Assembly (NCBI RefSeq): GCF_000485595.1
Contig: NW_014577270.1
Span: forward strand, 34,281 to 83,086
Source: Priapulus caudatus
Taxonomy: Eukaryota; Priapulida; Priapulimorpha; Priapulimorphida; Priapulidae
DNA: 48,806 bases
Direction: 5' to 3'
Of the stretch, positions 10,695-22,884 are shown piece after piece. A program made the translations under genes and the position numbers. The stretch's first letter is position 1. Each line of letters starts with the position of its first letter. The notes below the pieces were generated by a model. That model saw only the letters and a list, made by a program, of their open reading frames with translations. It ran no database searches and was not told where the DNA came from.

Positions 10695-12250
10695 CGAGTA
10701 TAGACATACTTTTACACGGAGCTTTTCCCTAAATGTTTCTTGAGCGAATCACAGATAATTTGCGTCGCTACTCTATATACTCTATACGTACATGTACATG
10801 TTCGTGTGCTTAATATGATATAAATTGTTCTTAAAATGTGTGATGCGGCAGAACATAAAATAACATAATTAATTTTAATTTTATTTTTTTATTTATTTTT
10901 TATTAAATGTTAATAAAGCAATGTCGAAAATAACAAACTTTTTACGTAAGAAATTGTTTAGAACTCATATACCTTTTGAATCAACTAACTTAAACGATTC
11001 TATGCGGAATTTTCCAGTGTTTTCCCCACTTTCATGATTACCTACCGTTTTGCTTGAGTAACAGCAATTGTCTAGCAGTAACAATAAAAATGTCTTAGAA
11101 CCTTCGTTTTCGACCGAAAACTGCAGTTTTGAACTAATCGTTTTTGTAAACATTGTTTTCTGTCACTTGAACTAACAGGAAGTATGGATTAGCTTGTGGC
11201 GCCACCGCTTATCTGCCCATACCCACAGGGCCAGACACGCACTTTGTTTCAATTAATTACCGGACACAACTACAAAGTTTACAAATTCTGCCATTAGACA
11301 TTGTCGCGACACCGATAAAACGCATTGCTGTTACGATGTGTTCATATCAATTTTCTATGCTATAACTGCTAAAATCTTAGTATTTTTAATGTTGGTGTAA
11401 TCAGTGATATTTTGCGCTGTCAGGCTGAGACTTATATTAGCTATACTTGGTTTTTTGAGCAAAAGTCTCGCAATAGTCATTTTAACGTAGTCAGATATTA
11501 TCCGATTATAGGTTAAACGATTATGTCAATATGGTAGCTAAATTTCGTAAATTTATAATTTGCTAGAAGCTTTCTGGAAAAAGATTAATATAGCTCAACG
11601 CGAAATTCTTTACTATTGTCCGATACAGTGTAATCTCCAATTTAATTGATTTAATCTACATATATACCTCGAGCAATTTTACCTTTTGTCCGGACGCAAA
11701 GCGCTTGCCGTCTGTGCATGTTGGATATCTAGTACCCAGCAGCAATATAGGGAGTACGATATTAACAGGTTTACCATTAGTTTCAATGATCTCTATTATA
11801 CTAGAACCTTTTTTAGCATAATGATATTTACCATTATATTAACTTTTTTATTTTATCTATTATTATATGCATATCATATTTTATATATAGAGATCAGAGT
11901 GAGCGACATGCAAGCATGCAAAAATTTATAGTCGATAGCTGACATAAGACGCGGTGGATTTTTTAATTAAGTACCAATTACTTGCTACTTTTTACATCTT
12001 AACAGATTGATAATGATTGCGAGGGGTGTAAATGATATCAGGTTGCGACTGACATTGGACAGCTAGGGCCCGGGGGGGGGCGGGGACTTACCTTTTTAGG
12101 GTGTAGGGTAATCCACCTAAATGGCGAACATTGAGGAGCAAAAAGAATGGACTTGCATGGTAATGGCTGTAACATGTATGTAACAGTACCTAGAAATAAA
12201 AATAAAAAATAAAAGATGGCTTGGCCGCTGTGAAGAAGGCCCAAGTGTGC

Positions 12251-12330
12251 CACATGCAGCCAGCGTACACATGCAGCCAGCGTACACAAATGCCCAGCCA
12301 CGCGTACACATGCAGCCAACGTCACATCAG
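12251..12330. repeat. 17-bp minisatellite in A1 (degenerate)
   Basis: About four imperfect units of CACATGCAGCCAGCGTA. The matching site in A3 has six clean units and A2 has degenerate ones. Confidence 0.8.
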
Positions 12331-13077
12331 CACGTCCAGCGTGAACCACGCTGAAAACTCATCCAAACACTGAAGCCGGCTGGCACGCTAGTTAATCATC
12401 TAGGGAACTGCCAGGATCTCAGCTGCTGATTAATTACTGATAGCTAGGTGCGAAGGAAGGTGTTCAAAGTCGCGCGCGCACCCAGTTATAATGACTCGCG
12501 ATTTGCTTACATAACACCCGTCGGCACTCTCGGTCTATATATCGCTGGCAACGTGTAGCACGAGTTCAACGTGTGCTGCGTATAATTATTTCCTGTTACC
12601 TCTCACGTTGGAGTACAATAATTACTTTTGACTAGCTTAGGTAATTAGTGACGCTGGGATTGAGTGACGTCACAAAGGTGGTTTGGTGACCGATGCAAAG
12701 AGAATACGTTGAGCAGCTGCGCAGAAGGATATGCCCTCAGTGACGTATTACTGGAACACGCAGTCCGAAGTGCACTGCACGCGTGTGTATTCCCAAGGTA
12801 TTTACACATGCATGCGCGTATATACGCCGCAGCCTGGAAAAGTGTACTTGGCAAAATGCAGCTGTGTAATGCCGCGTGATGGGGTGTAAGGAAAATGCCG
12901 AGACCGAGCACAGAAAATATCTAGGTAATTAGCCGTAATGCGCAGGGTTTAATTACACGTACGATGGTTCGTTGTGTACAAACATGCACCGCACAAATGA
13001 GCGCTTCGCGATTAGCAGCTCGCAAACATCGGGTGCGGGAAGGATGTGCTTCCGTGCTGTGAGTGCGTGTGTGTGCG

Positions 13078-13088
13078 ATAGAGAGAGC

Positions 13089-13131
<43 letters not shown>

Positions 13132-13250
13132 TGTGTGTGGTTGTAGTGTGCGTGTGGCGCGCGTGTATGCTGTTACCGTGCGTGCGTGCGGTGCGTGGCA
13201 GGTGCGCTGACTGTGTGTGTGTGTGCGCGGGCGCGTGTGTGTATATCCCC

Positions 13251-13323
<73 letters not shown>

Positions 13324-13398
13324 CTCTCTGCTCTCTCTCTCTCTCGCTCTCGCTCTGGTGTGTGTGTGTTGTGTGTGTTGTGTGTGTCTGTGTGTTGT

Positions 13399-13434
<36 letters not shown>

Positions 13435-13552
13435 GTGTGAGTGTGGCTGTGGTGTGTAGTGCGCGCGCCTGTCGCCGTCTCGCGTCTCTGTGTGTGTGTG
13501 TGTTGCGTGCGTGCGTGCCGTGCGTGCGTGCGTGTGTGTGTGTGTGGTTAGC
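13078..13552. repeat. Compound GA / TG / CT / TG microsatellite in A1
   Basis: Consecutive GA, TG/GCGT, CT and TG/GCGT tracts, with counterparts in A2 and A3. The 219- and 250-codon open frames across it are products of the repeat. Confidence 0.95.
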
Positions 13553-15550
13553 GCATATAGGCAGGAGGTATGGAGTTCGATTAGTAGCGCGATGTTCGCT
13601 GCAAGCAAGTTGTTACAAGCCCGACATTTGTCGAGGCCGACGAAAGCCTTTACCCGTGAGGCGTACGACATGTCTTATTTTAACAGCTGAGACGTACATC
13701 CATACTTGTTCGATCGCTGATTAAGAAGCAGTGCGATTCTTGTATCACCGGCTGATAAGAAATACGACGGTGAGTCGCTCGTACTGCTTCTTCGATCATT
13801 CATCCTCATTAAAAACGATATATATATAGTCACATGCGCGAATTAAAGTGTTACTGATATGGATGGGGGGGAAGTGAAGCAGCGCGTCACTGAATGGTGG
13901 TGGCGGCGGCTGCGCTGCTGCTGCTGCCTACTATGCTCATTATGTTTCATTGCGCAATCCAGTGGCTAAATACATATGATTTATGTATGCGATTTATATT
14001 ACATGTGTAGTAATCGTTTATGATTCTCTTTACAAAAAATAATTTGTGCTAAATGACAAATGCTTGACTCTCTTTACAAATATCAATATTCTTTACAAAG
14101 GGTTTCGCTTAGTCTCTACCAGGGGGATGGGGGAGTATAGGCTCCCTCAAAAATCGTAGGCTCATTGCAACTGGCACCAACCGCCCCCCTCTGTTCTGGC
14201 CTGTATATAGACTATTACTTACTATAGGACGCTGTCTACTACTAGGACTATCCACTTAACTCAGTAGATAATAGTAATTATCAGTCTTAACAAGTTACAG
14301 TCATGCCTGCAGACGTTTTTATGCCTTACAAATTTTTATGTCATCACCTATTATAATCACCAATCATAACCTATTATAGACAAGTCATGAATTTAGAATA
14401 TACAACAAAAAATGTGGAAAAATAAGAGTAGACTACTCACATTTCCCAGCTGCTCATTGCTCTATCAACTATCATGCAGCTGTATTATACCTGTACGATA
14501 GTAGAGCTAGAGTGACGCATATAATGTACAGCAAATCCATGCGCACCTCATTGTGTTTTTTTCTGGGGGGGGGCATCTTCAGAGTGTCTGCAAGCAGCAA
14601 GAGTGTATGTGTTATTATCTACTCTGATGGCAAGCATAGGCCATCGGGGCGTCTGGCGCGGATATACACCCACCAACTGAATTATTCTGGCAGTGGCCAT
14701 TCAGGATACTGAGGCTATGCCGGACATTTTCTAATGGGTGCCAGAAGTTTTCCTTCCAGCTAAACTAGCTCAATTTTGGGGCAACGGCTTTTTTAGGTCG
14801 GGCAGATGCGACCCCACCAAACTACAAAATTCTGCGCAGTGTCATTCCTGATACCTGGGACCATGCCGAACATTTTGCCAATAGTTCATGGCGTGTTCCT
14901 CTCCAGCTAATCTAGCTCATTTTGGGGGTGGGGCAGTTGGGGCGTCTGGCGGCATACACCACCATGATTATCTTAGGCAGTGGCATTCCCACCTGGAGCT
15001 TCTGAAAGTTTCACATGGGTGCCGGAGGTTCACGTTCCAGCTCATCTAGATCAGATTTTGGGTATCGGATTCTTTAGCACTGGGCAATGCGCCCACACAA
15101 AAATTTCTGGCCCAGTGTCCATTCCTGATACCCTGGCCGAACCTGCCGAACATTTTCCGAAGAGGAGTTATGGGTTTCCTTTCTCCGCACGTTAATCTAG
15201 CTCACATTTTGTGCTGCTCTTTTCAGAAATGACCCCACTGACCCACACCAGCGGCTGCCCGCCGATTACATCTTCCATTAACATGTGTATGTACACGATA
15301 TCATTGCTATGTGCTAGTGAAATTGGAGTCCGTCCAGCTAGGCTGATCCCCCTGGGCTCCCGGTCTATTACTGCAGTAATTTTTACTGCATCACAGCGCA
15401 GGTAATTGGGCATCGACTCGTTGCATATAGCCCCCCAGTATGCTTGTCTGTGAGTTTTCCCTTTATCAACAATCTAGTATTAAAACCAATCGATATCTAT
15501 TCCCATAGGCCGCTTTCTCGAAGAACGAGGCCAATGTCCTAGGCGATACT

Positions 15551-15560
15551 NNNNNNNNNN
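15551..15560. other. Assembly gap (10 N)
   Basis: Ten undetermined bases between the end of A1 and a trinucleotide tract. By comparison with the next unit, segment C and the CAGTGT microsatellite (about 1.1 kb) are missing here, so the gap hides real sequence or marks a misjoin. Confidence 0.95.
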
Positions 15561-15730
15561 CATAGCAGTAGCAGTAGCAGCAGCATAGCAGTAGCAGTAG
15601 CAGTAGCAGTAGCAGTAGCAGTTAGCAGTAGCAGTAGCAGTAGCAGTAACAGTAGCGTAGCAGTAAGCAGTAGCCAGTACAGTAGTATCGAGATCTGAAG
15701 TATAAGTAGTAGTAGTAGTAGCTAGTAGTA

Positions 15731-15761
<31 letters not shown>

Positions 15762-15942
15762 CGTAGTAGTAGTAGTATTAAGCAGCAGCAGCAGAAGCAA
15801 CAACACCAGCAGCAGTAGTAGTAGCAGCAGCAGCAGCAGCATAGAAGCAGCAGCAGCATCAGCAGCAGCAGTAGTAGCAGCAGCAGCAGTAGCAGCAGCG
15901 GTAGCAGCAGCAACAGCAGCAACAGCACCAGCAGCAGTAGTT

Positions 15943-15978
<36 letters not shown>

Positions 15979-16165
15979 ATAGTAGTAAGTAGTAGTAGTA
16001 GCCAGCAGCAGCAGCAGCCCAGCAGCGAGCAGCAGTAGTAGTAGTAGTAGATAGCAGCAGCCAGCAGCAGCAGCAGTAGTAGTAGTAGTAGCAGCACCAA
16101 CAGCAGCACCAACAGCATGTAGCACCAACAGCAGTATGTAGCAGCAGCAGCAGCGAGCAGCAACA
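15561..16165. repeat. Expanded GCAGTA / GTA / CAG trinucleotide tract
   Basis: About 605 bp made first of GCAGTA hexamers, then AGT triplets, then mixed CAG/TAG triplets. The equivalent tract before B2 (22832-22884) is only about 50 bp. The poly-Leu/Ala/Thr frames on the minus strand are artefacts. Confidence 0.9.
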
Positions 16166-17255
16166 GCAGGCTGGTAATTAGTATCAGACAGCTGCGAGCA
16201 AGTAACACGGTGCATCGTCGTATTTAGCGAGCAAACAGCCATTAGCGGAGCGAGTTGACAATCACGTAAAAGGTGTTTGTTAGTAGCTATTTGCCGAGGA
16301 TATATAGTCACAGCGGGAACGCTTCGTCATTCGTGAAATTAGTACGACAGTGCTCGTTGTTCCATCGGCTTTTTGTAATTCTATAAACGTTTTCGATAAA
16401 TATATAGAGAAAAATATCGAGTGTGTAGCTGTGAAATTAGTTGTGTGACATTTTACATTTGCGTTGGTAATAACGGAATCTGCTGATATGTGATGTGAGT
16501 CATTGAGTATTGCCGACTGCCAGTAGTCCAAGGTTATCGGGACGAGAACCAGTATGCGAGCCAAGTATATATAATCATGCATCTGTAATATAACTATATA
16601 TAACTACAAGTCTTTACCCAATATCCCAGCCTGTTACAATCGCCTCGCGTTCCATACACGCAACGTTATACTATAGCTTTCTATCAAGAGCGTATTAAGT
16701 ATACGCAAAACTTAATACGCCTCTAAATAATTGTTTCTATAATTGTTTCTATGCAAATATCAGCTGTAACATAAACACGTGCCGACGTAATTCCGTCTCT
16801 CCCCCGCGGGAAGGGCGTTTATCCTGGTCTTTGATATACGCTGTGTGCGGATGCGTTAGTACAGAAGAACAGCTCACAGAAAAACTGTAATTTAAAGCTG
16901 TCACGAAATTGGTATTTTTGCGGGTATATAATTGTATATATGATTAATATGGTTAATACATGCTTGCAGTGATGACAAGACACTTGCCAACAAACTGACG
17001 TTATTTATCGATTCCAAAAGAGAAAAATTCCTATTAGAATGCGTGGGTATAAAAACGTTGATTACTGTACAAAGGCCGATATTCGCATTTGATGCAATGC
17101 CAATTAATTTATTCCAGCTTAGCCCTGTTACAATTTGAAATCACTGCGAATGTGTATATCGACTAATTTGTCATAGGATATTATCCTCGAGTTTTTTGGT
17201 TGCATAATTATAATAATGGCAGCACGCTCGTCCGTTTGTAGGCTTATAAGCCAAC
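16166..17255. repeat. Array segment B, copy 1
   Basis: About 1.09 kb, non-coding, matching 22885-23951. It contains a conserved hairpin: AGAGCGTATTAAGT at 16687-16700 and its complement at 16710-16724, with one extra base in the right arm. B lies only at junctions between units and is absent at the array's left edge. Confidence 0.85.
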
Positions 17256-19651
17256 CGAGTATAGGACATATTTTACACGGAGCTTTTCCCTAAATGTTTT
17301 CTGAGCGAATCACAGATAAATTGGCGTCGTACTCTATATACCTATACGTACATGTACATGTTCGTGTGTTAATATGATATAAATGTTTCTTAAAATGTGT
17401 GATTGCGGAGAAAACATAAAATAAAATAATTAATTTTTAATTTTATTTTTTTATTTATTTTTTATTAAATGTTAATAAAAGCAATGTCGAAAATAACAAA
17501 ACTTTTTACGTAAGAAATTGTTTAGAACTCATAACCTTTTGAATCAACTAACTTAAACGATTATTGCGAGAATTTTCCAGTGTTTTCCCACTTTCATGAT
17601 TACCTACCCGTTATTGCTTGATAACAAGCAATTGTCTAGAGTAACAATAAAATGTCTTAGAACCTTCGTTATTCACCGAAAACTGCAGTTTTGAACTAAT
17701 CGTTTTTTAAACATTGTTTTCTGTCACTTGACATAACAGGAAGTATGGATTAGCTTGTGGCGCCACCGCTTATCTGCCATACCCACGTGCATGACACGCA
17801 CTTGTTTCAATTAATTACCGAACACAACTACAAGTTTACAAATTCTGCCATTAGCATTGTCGCGACACGATAAAACGCATTGCTTTACGATGTGTTCATA
17901 TCAATTTTCTATGCTATAACTGCTAAAATCTTGAGTATTTTAATGTTGGCTGTAATCAGTGATATTTTCGCCTGTCAGGTGAGACTTATATTCAGCTATA
18001 CTTGGTTTTTTGAGCAAAAGTCTCGCAATAGTCATTTTAACGTAGTCAGATATTATCCGAAATTATAGGTTTAAACGATTAATGTCATATGGTAGCCTAA
18101 ATTCTTCGTAAATTTTATAATTTGCTAGAAGCTTTCTGTAAAAGATTAATATAGCTCAACGCGAAATTCTTACTTATTGTCGATACAGTGTAATCTCCAT
18201 TAATTGATTTAATCTACATATATACCTCGAGGCAATTTTACCTTTTGCGGACGCAAAGCGCTTGCCGCTGTGCATGTTGGGATATCTAGTACCCAGCAGC
18301 AATATAGGGAGTACGATATATAACAGGTTTACCATTAGTTCCAATGATCTCTATTATACTAGAACCTTTTGTTAGCATAATATATTTACATTATATTAAC
18401 TTTTTTATTTTATCTATTTATTATATCATATCATATTTTAATATAGAGATCAGAGTGAGCGACATGCAAGCATGCAAAATATTTATAGTCGATAGCTGAC
18501 ATAAGGACGCGGTGGATTTTTTAATTAAGTACCAATTACTGCTACTTTTACATCTTAACAGATTGATAATGATTGCGAGGGGCTGTAAATGATATCAGGT
18601 TGCGACTGACATGGACAGCTAGCGGCCGGGGGGGGGGGGGACTTACCTTTTTAGGGGTAGGGGTAATCCACCTAAATGAGGCGAACTATGGAGCAAAAAG
18701 AATGGCTTGCATGGTAATGGCTGTAACATGTATGTAACATCACCTAGAAATAATAAAAATAAAAAATAAAAAGATGCTTGGCCAGTGAAGAAAGCCAGTG
18801 CCTCAAGGTCCACATGCAGCGCAGCGCTACACATGCAGCCAGCGTAACAACATGCCCGCCAGGCGCAACGCACATTACACATAGCAGCCAGCCGTGTAAC
18901 CACGCTGGAAACTCATCCAAACACTGAAGCGCGTGGCACGCTAGTTAATCACTAGGAACTGCCAGGATCTCAGCTGCTGATTAATTACTGATAGCTAGGT
19001 GCGAAGGAAGGTGTTCAAAGTTCGCGCGCACCAGTTATAATGACTCGCGATTTGCTTACATAACACCCGTCGGCACTCTCGGTCTATATATCGCTGGCAA
19101 CGTGTAGCACGAGTTCAACGTGTGCTGCCGTATAATTATTTCCTGTTACCTCTCACGTTGGAGTACAATAATTACTTTGACTAGCCTTAGACGTAATGTA
19201 GTGACGCTTGCGGATTTGAGTGACGTCACAAGGTGGTTTCGGTGACCGATGCAAAGAGAATACGTGAGCAGCTGCGCAGAAGGATATGCCCTCAGTGACT
19301 ATTACTGGACACGCGAGTCGCCGAAGTGCCACGTCACGCGTGTGTATTCCCAAGGTATTTACCACATGCATGCGAGTATATACGCCGCGTAGCCTGGGAA
19401 AAGTGTACTTGGCAAAATGCAGCTGTGTAATGCCGCGTATGGCGGTGTAAGGAAAATGCCGAGACCAGCACAGAAAATATCTAGGTAATTAGCCGTAATT
19501 GCGCAGGGTTTAATTACACGTACGATGGTTTGTTGTGTACAAACATGCACCGCACAAATGAAGCGCTTCGGATTAGCAGCTCGCAAACATCGGGTGCGGG
19601 AAGGATGTGCTTCCGTGCTGTGAGTGCGTGTGTGTGCGATAGAGAGAGCGC

Positions 19652-19687
<36 letters not shown>

Positions 19688-19824
19688 AGTGTGTGTGTGG
19701 TGTGTATGTGTTGCGTAGTGCGCGCGTTATGCGTACGTGCGTGCGGTGCGTGCGGCGTGCGTGCGTGTCGTGTGTGTGTGTGCGCGGGGCGCGTGTGTGT
19801 ATATCTCCTCTACTCTCCTCTCTC

Positions 19825-19912
<88 letters not shown>

Positions 19913-21704
19913 GCTCTCGCTCTCTCTGTGTGTGTGTGTGTTGTGTTGTGTGCTGTGTGTTGTGGTGTGTGTGTGTTTGTGTGTGTGGTGTGTGTGTGTG
20001 AGTGCTGTGCTGTGGGTGTGTGCGCGCGCGCGTGCGCGTCGCGTCTCTGTGTGTGTGTCGTGTGGTGCGTGCGTGCGCGTGCGTGCGTGCGTGTAGTGTG
20101 GTGTGTGGTGTAGCGATATAGGCAGGAGGTATGGAGTTCGATTAGTAGCGCGATGTTCGCTGCAAGCAAGTTGTTACAAGCCGACATTTGTCGAGGCGAC
20201 GAAGCCTTTACCCGTGAGGCGTACGACATGTCTTATTTATTAACGGCTAGACGTACATCCATACTGTCGATCGACTGATTAAGCAAGCAGTGCGATTCTT
20301 TATACACCGGCTGATAAGAAATACGACGGTGAGTCGCTCGTACTGGCTTCTTCGATCATTCATCCTCATTAAAAACGATATATATATAGTCACATGCGCG
20401 AATTAAAGTGTTACGAATTGGATGGGGGGGAAGTGAAGCAGGCGTCACTGAATGGTGGTGGCGGCGGCTGCGCTGCTGCTGCGCTACTATGCTCATTATG
20501 TTTCATTCGCAATCGAGTGCTAAATACATATGATTTATGTATGCGATTTAATATACATGTGTAGTAATCGTTTATGATTCTTCTTTAAATAAAAATATTT
20601 GTGCTAAATGACAAATGCTTGACTCTCTTTACAATATCAATATTCTTTACCAAAGGGTTTCGCTTAGTCTCTACCAGGGGGATGGGGGAGTATAGGCTCC
20701 CTCAAAAATTCGTAGGCTCATTGCAACTGGACCCACCTGCCCCCTCTGTTCTGGCCTGTATATAGACTATTACTTACTATAGGACGCTGTCTACTACTAG
20801 ACTATACACCTAACTCAGTAGATAATAAGTAATTATCAGTCTTAACAAGTTACAGTCATGCCTGCCAGACGTTTTTATGCCTTACAAATTTTTATATGTC
20901 ATCACCTATTATAATACCTATCATAACCTATTATAGACAAGTCATGAATTTAGAATATAACAATAAAATGTGGAAAAAATAAGAGTAGACTACTCACATT
21001 TCCCAGCTGCTCATTGCCTCTATCAATACTATCATGCAGCTGTATTATACCTGTACGATAGTAGAGCTAGAAGTGACGCATATAATGTACAGCAAATCCA
21101 TGCGCACCTCATTGTGTTTTTTTCTGGGGGGGGGCATCTTCAGAGTGTCTGCAAGGCAGCAAGCAGTGTATGTGTTATTTATCTACTCTTGATGGCAGGC
21201 ATAGGGCCATCGGGGCGTCGCGCGGATACACCCACCACTGAATTATTCTGGCAGTGGCCATTCAGGTACTGAGGCTATGCCGGACATTTTCTATGGGTGC
21301 CAGAAGGTTTTCCTTCCAGCTAAACTAGCTCAATTTTGGGGCAACGGCTTTTTTAGCGTCGGGCAGATGCGCCCCACCAACTACAAAAATTCTGGGCAGT
21401 GTCATTCCTGATACCTGGGACCATGCGAACAGTTTTCCAATAGTTTCATGGGCGATGCCCTCTCCAGCTAATCTAGCTCATATTTTGGGGTGGGGGCAGT
21501 TTGGGGCGTCTGGCGGATACCCCACACTGAATTATTTGGCATGCCCATTCCTATACCTCGGACTATGCTGACATTTTTTCAATGGGTGCCGAAGGTTTCC
21601 TTTCAGCTTAATCTAGCTCATTTGGTATCGGATTTTATCCTCTTCGATATCTATTCCCATAGGCCGCTTTCTCGAAGAACGAGGCCAATGTCCTAGGCGA
21701 TACT
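17256..21704. repeat. Array segment A, copy 2 (internal deletion near its 3' end)
   Basis: About 4.45 kb, otherwise collinear with A1 and A3. Its degenerate 17-bp minisatellite lies at about 18811-18900, its microsatellite block at about 19620-20110, and three ~145-bp subrepeats start near 21245, 21388 and 21531. About 400 bp present in A1 and A3 are missing at about 21630-21645, where sequence ending GGTATCGGATT joins CGATATCTATTCCC. Confidence 0.85.
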
Positions 21705-22680
21705 AATGCACCAGCATACGCTCCGTACGCCACCTATTGGGCAGTGTTCCCTGTTATGAACTCGTTCAGAAGCAACCTCTATCAGTTTGTTCACACTAAG
21801 CTTGGCTGCCGGTACACGTACTTAAACCTAAGCCTAAGCCTAAGCCTAAGCCTAAACCTAAGCCTAACCCTAACCTTAAGCCTATCGCGATAGAACGCAG
21901 CGGACAGTTCTTACTGCAGATTAATCTATTGATGTTTGTGCTGCCAAGCGATAGGTAAATTGTCTAATAAACCATACTTAACGTAAGCCATATACCTAGA
22001 AGACCGACGTACTCGACATCTATTTTCATTTATAGGCTGCTTGTAACGTGTGCCTATTAGCCTGTTTGAGTCGCGTCTAACGATGTCCCAGACGTATTCA
22101 TGCAGTACTCCTAATTGCGTTTCTCCTGCGGGCATACACGAGTGTGGAATTAGCGATCGGTATAAATGTAGTCGATAACACTTTTTAAAAATTTAAAAAT
22201 AGACGACGGAACGAATATCTATCGCAACAATGGGAATTTTACCCACCTAGACTCTATCCGGTTTGGAGACGAAAATCATTTCCAATCAATATGGGCGGCG
22301 CATGAGAATTCAAACATATTTCAGCAAGTAGTGCAAAAGGTCGATGAGATTGCCTAATAGTGTGGTAAGATCAGGAGTGAATAATAATAGAATAATAATA
22401 ATAATAATCTATTATTATTCACTGCTGATGAGATTAGAATCAGGTGTTTTTTCAATATATGATTTGACCAACGCACTGAGATTTACGTTCTAGTTTTACT
22501 ATCAACAAAGGTTATTTCGTACCTCACTGAAAGGATTCCGTGCTTTGGATTAAGCGTTTTCAGAATGTGTTCTTTGAGAATATCTTTCCGGTTACATATT
22601 GCTTACCAACATTTTTTTATTTTTTTATTCTTTTACCAAAGGGAGCAGTAAATACATTTCACACAGATTTGAGGCAGCGG
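21705..22680. repeat. Array segment C, copy 2
   Basis: About 1 kb, matching 28804-29849 and 31224-32208. It carries the TTAGGC-like tract near its start and a 19-bp hairpin with one mismatch (22372-22390 / 22409-22427) formed by AATAAT/ATTATT sequence. It ends in GATTTGAGGCAGCGG and here continues straight into the CAGTGT microsatellite without insert D. Confidence 0.85.
21822..21883 (-). repeat. Interstitial telomere-like tract (TTAGGC/TTAGGG on the minus strand)
   Basis: The plus strand shows consecutive CCTAAG hexamers mixed with CCTAAA and CCCTAA, that is TTAGGC, TTTAGG and TTAGGG on the minus strand. Shorter versions occur in C3 (about 28947-28988) and C4 (about 31305-31340). TTAGGG is the usual animal telomere unit and TTAGGC is known from nematodes; here the tract is a built-in part of a repeat unit, not a chromosome end. 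Confidence 0.85.
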
Positions 22681-22747
22681 TAGAGGCAGCGGTGGTGGTA
22701 ATGGCAATGCCAGTGGTAGATGTAATGGTAGAGATAGTGGTAGCGAT

Positions 22748-22831
22748 CAGTGTCAGTGTCAGTGTCAGTGTCAGTGTCAGTGTCAGTGTCAGTGTCAGTG
22801 TCAGTGTCAGTGTCAGTGTCAGTGTCAGTGT
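22748..22831. repeat. CAGTGT hexanucleotide microsatellite (14 units)
   Basis: Fourteen uninterrupted CAGTGT units, followed by a short CAG/TAG tract (22832-22884) that leads into segment B2. Confidence 0.95.
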
Positions 22832-22884
22832 ACAGCAGCAGTAGTAGCAGCAGCAGTAGTAGCAGCAGCAGCAGCAGCAGCAGC

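Larger units (their letters stand above)
10695..15550. repeat. Array segment A, copy 1
   Basis: About 4.86 kb. In order it holds AT-rich sequence; a G-run and a minus-strand splice-donor-like ACTTACCT near 12090; a degenerate 17-bp minisatellite (about 12251-12330); a CRE-like TGACGTCA near 12665; the GA/TG/CT/TG microsatellite block (about 13078-13552); and four copies of a ~145-bp subrepeat starting near 14684, 14829, 14968 and 15103. It ends at a 10-N gap exactly where segment C is expected. Frames that open in one copy are broken in the others. Confidence 0.85.

Noticed and set aside
11686-11931. 81-codon hydrophobic frame with a partner at 24961-25185
   Set aside because: The two copies share pieces but are shifted in frame relative to each other and A2 is broken, so there is no conserved protein.
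12972-13724. 250-codon plus-strand and 219-codon minus-strand open frames
   Set aside because: They run through GA/TG/CT dinucleotide repeats, which contain no stop codons in most frames; the equivalent frames in A2 and A3 have different sequences and ends.
15480-16208. 242-codon minus-strand poly-Leu/Ala/Thr frame
   Set aside because: Translation of a trinucleotide repeat that also crosses the 10-N gap.
21822-21883. True chromosome end
   Set aside because: The telomere-like tract is short, impure, embedded in a repeat unit, and has more than 20 kb of sequence on each side.
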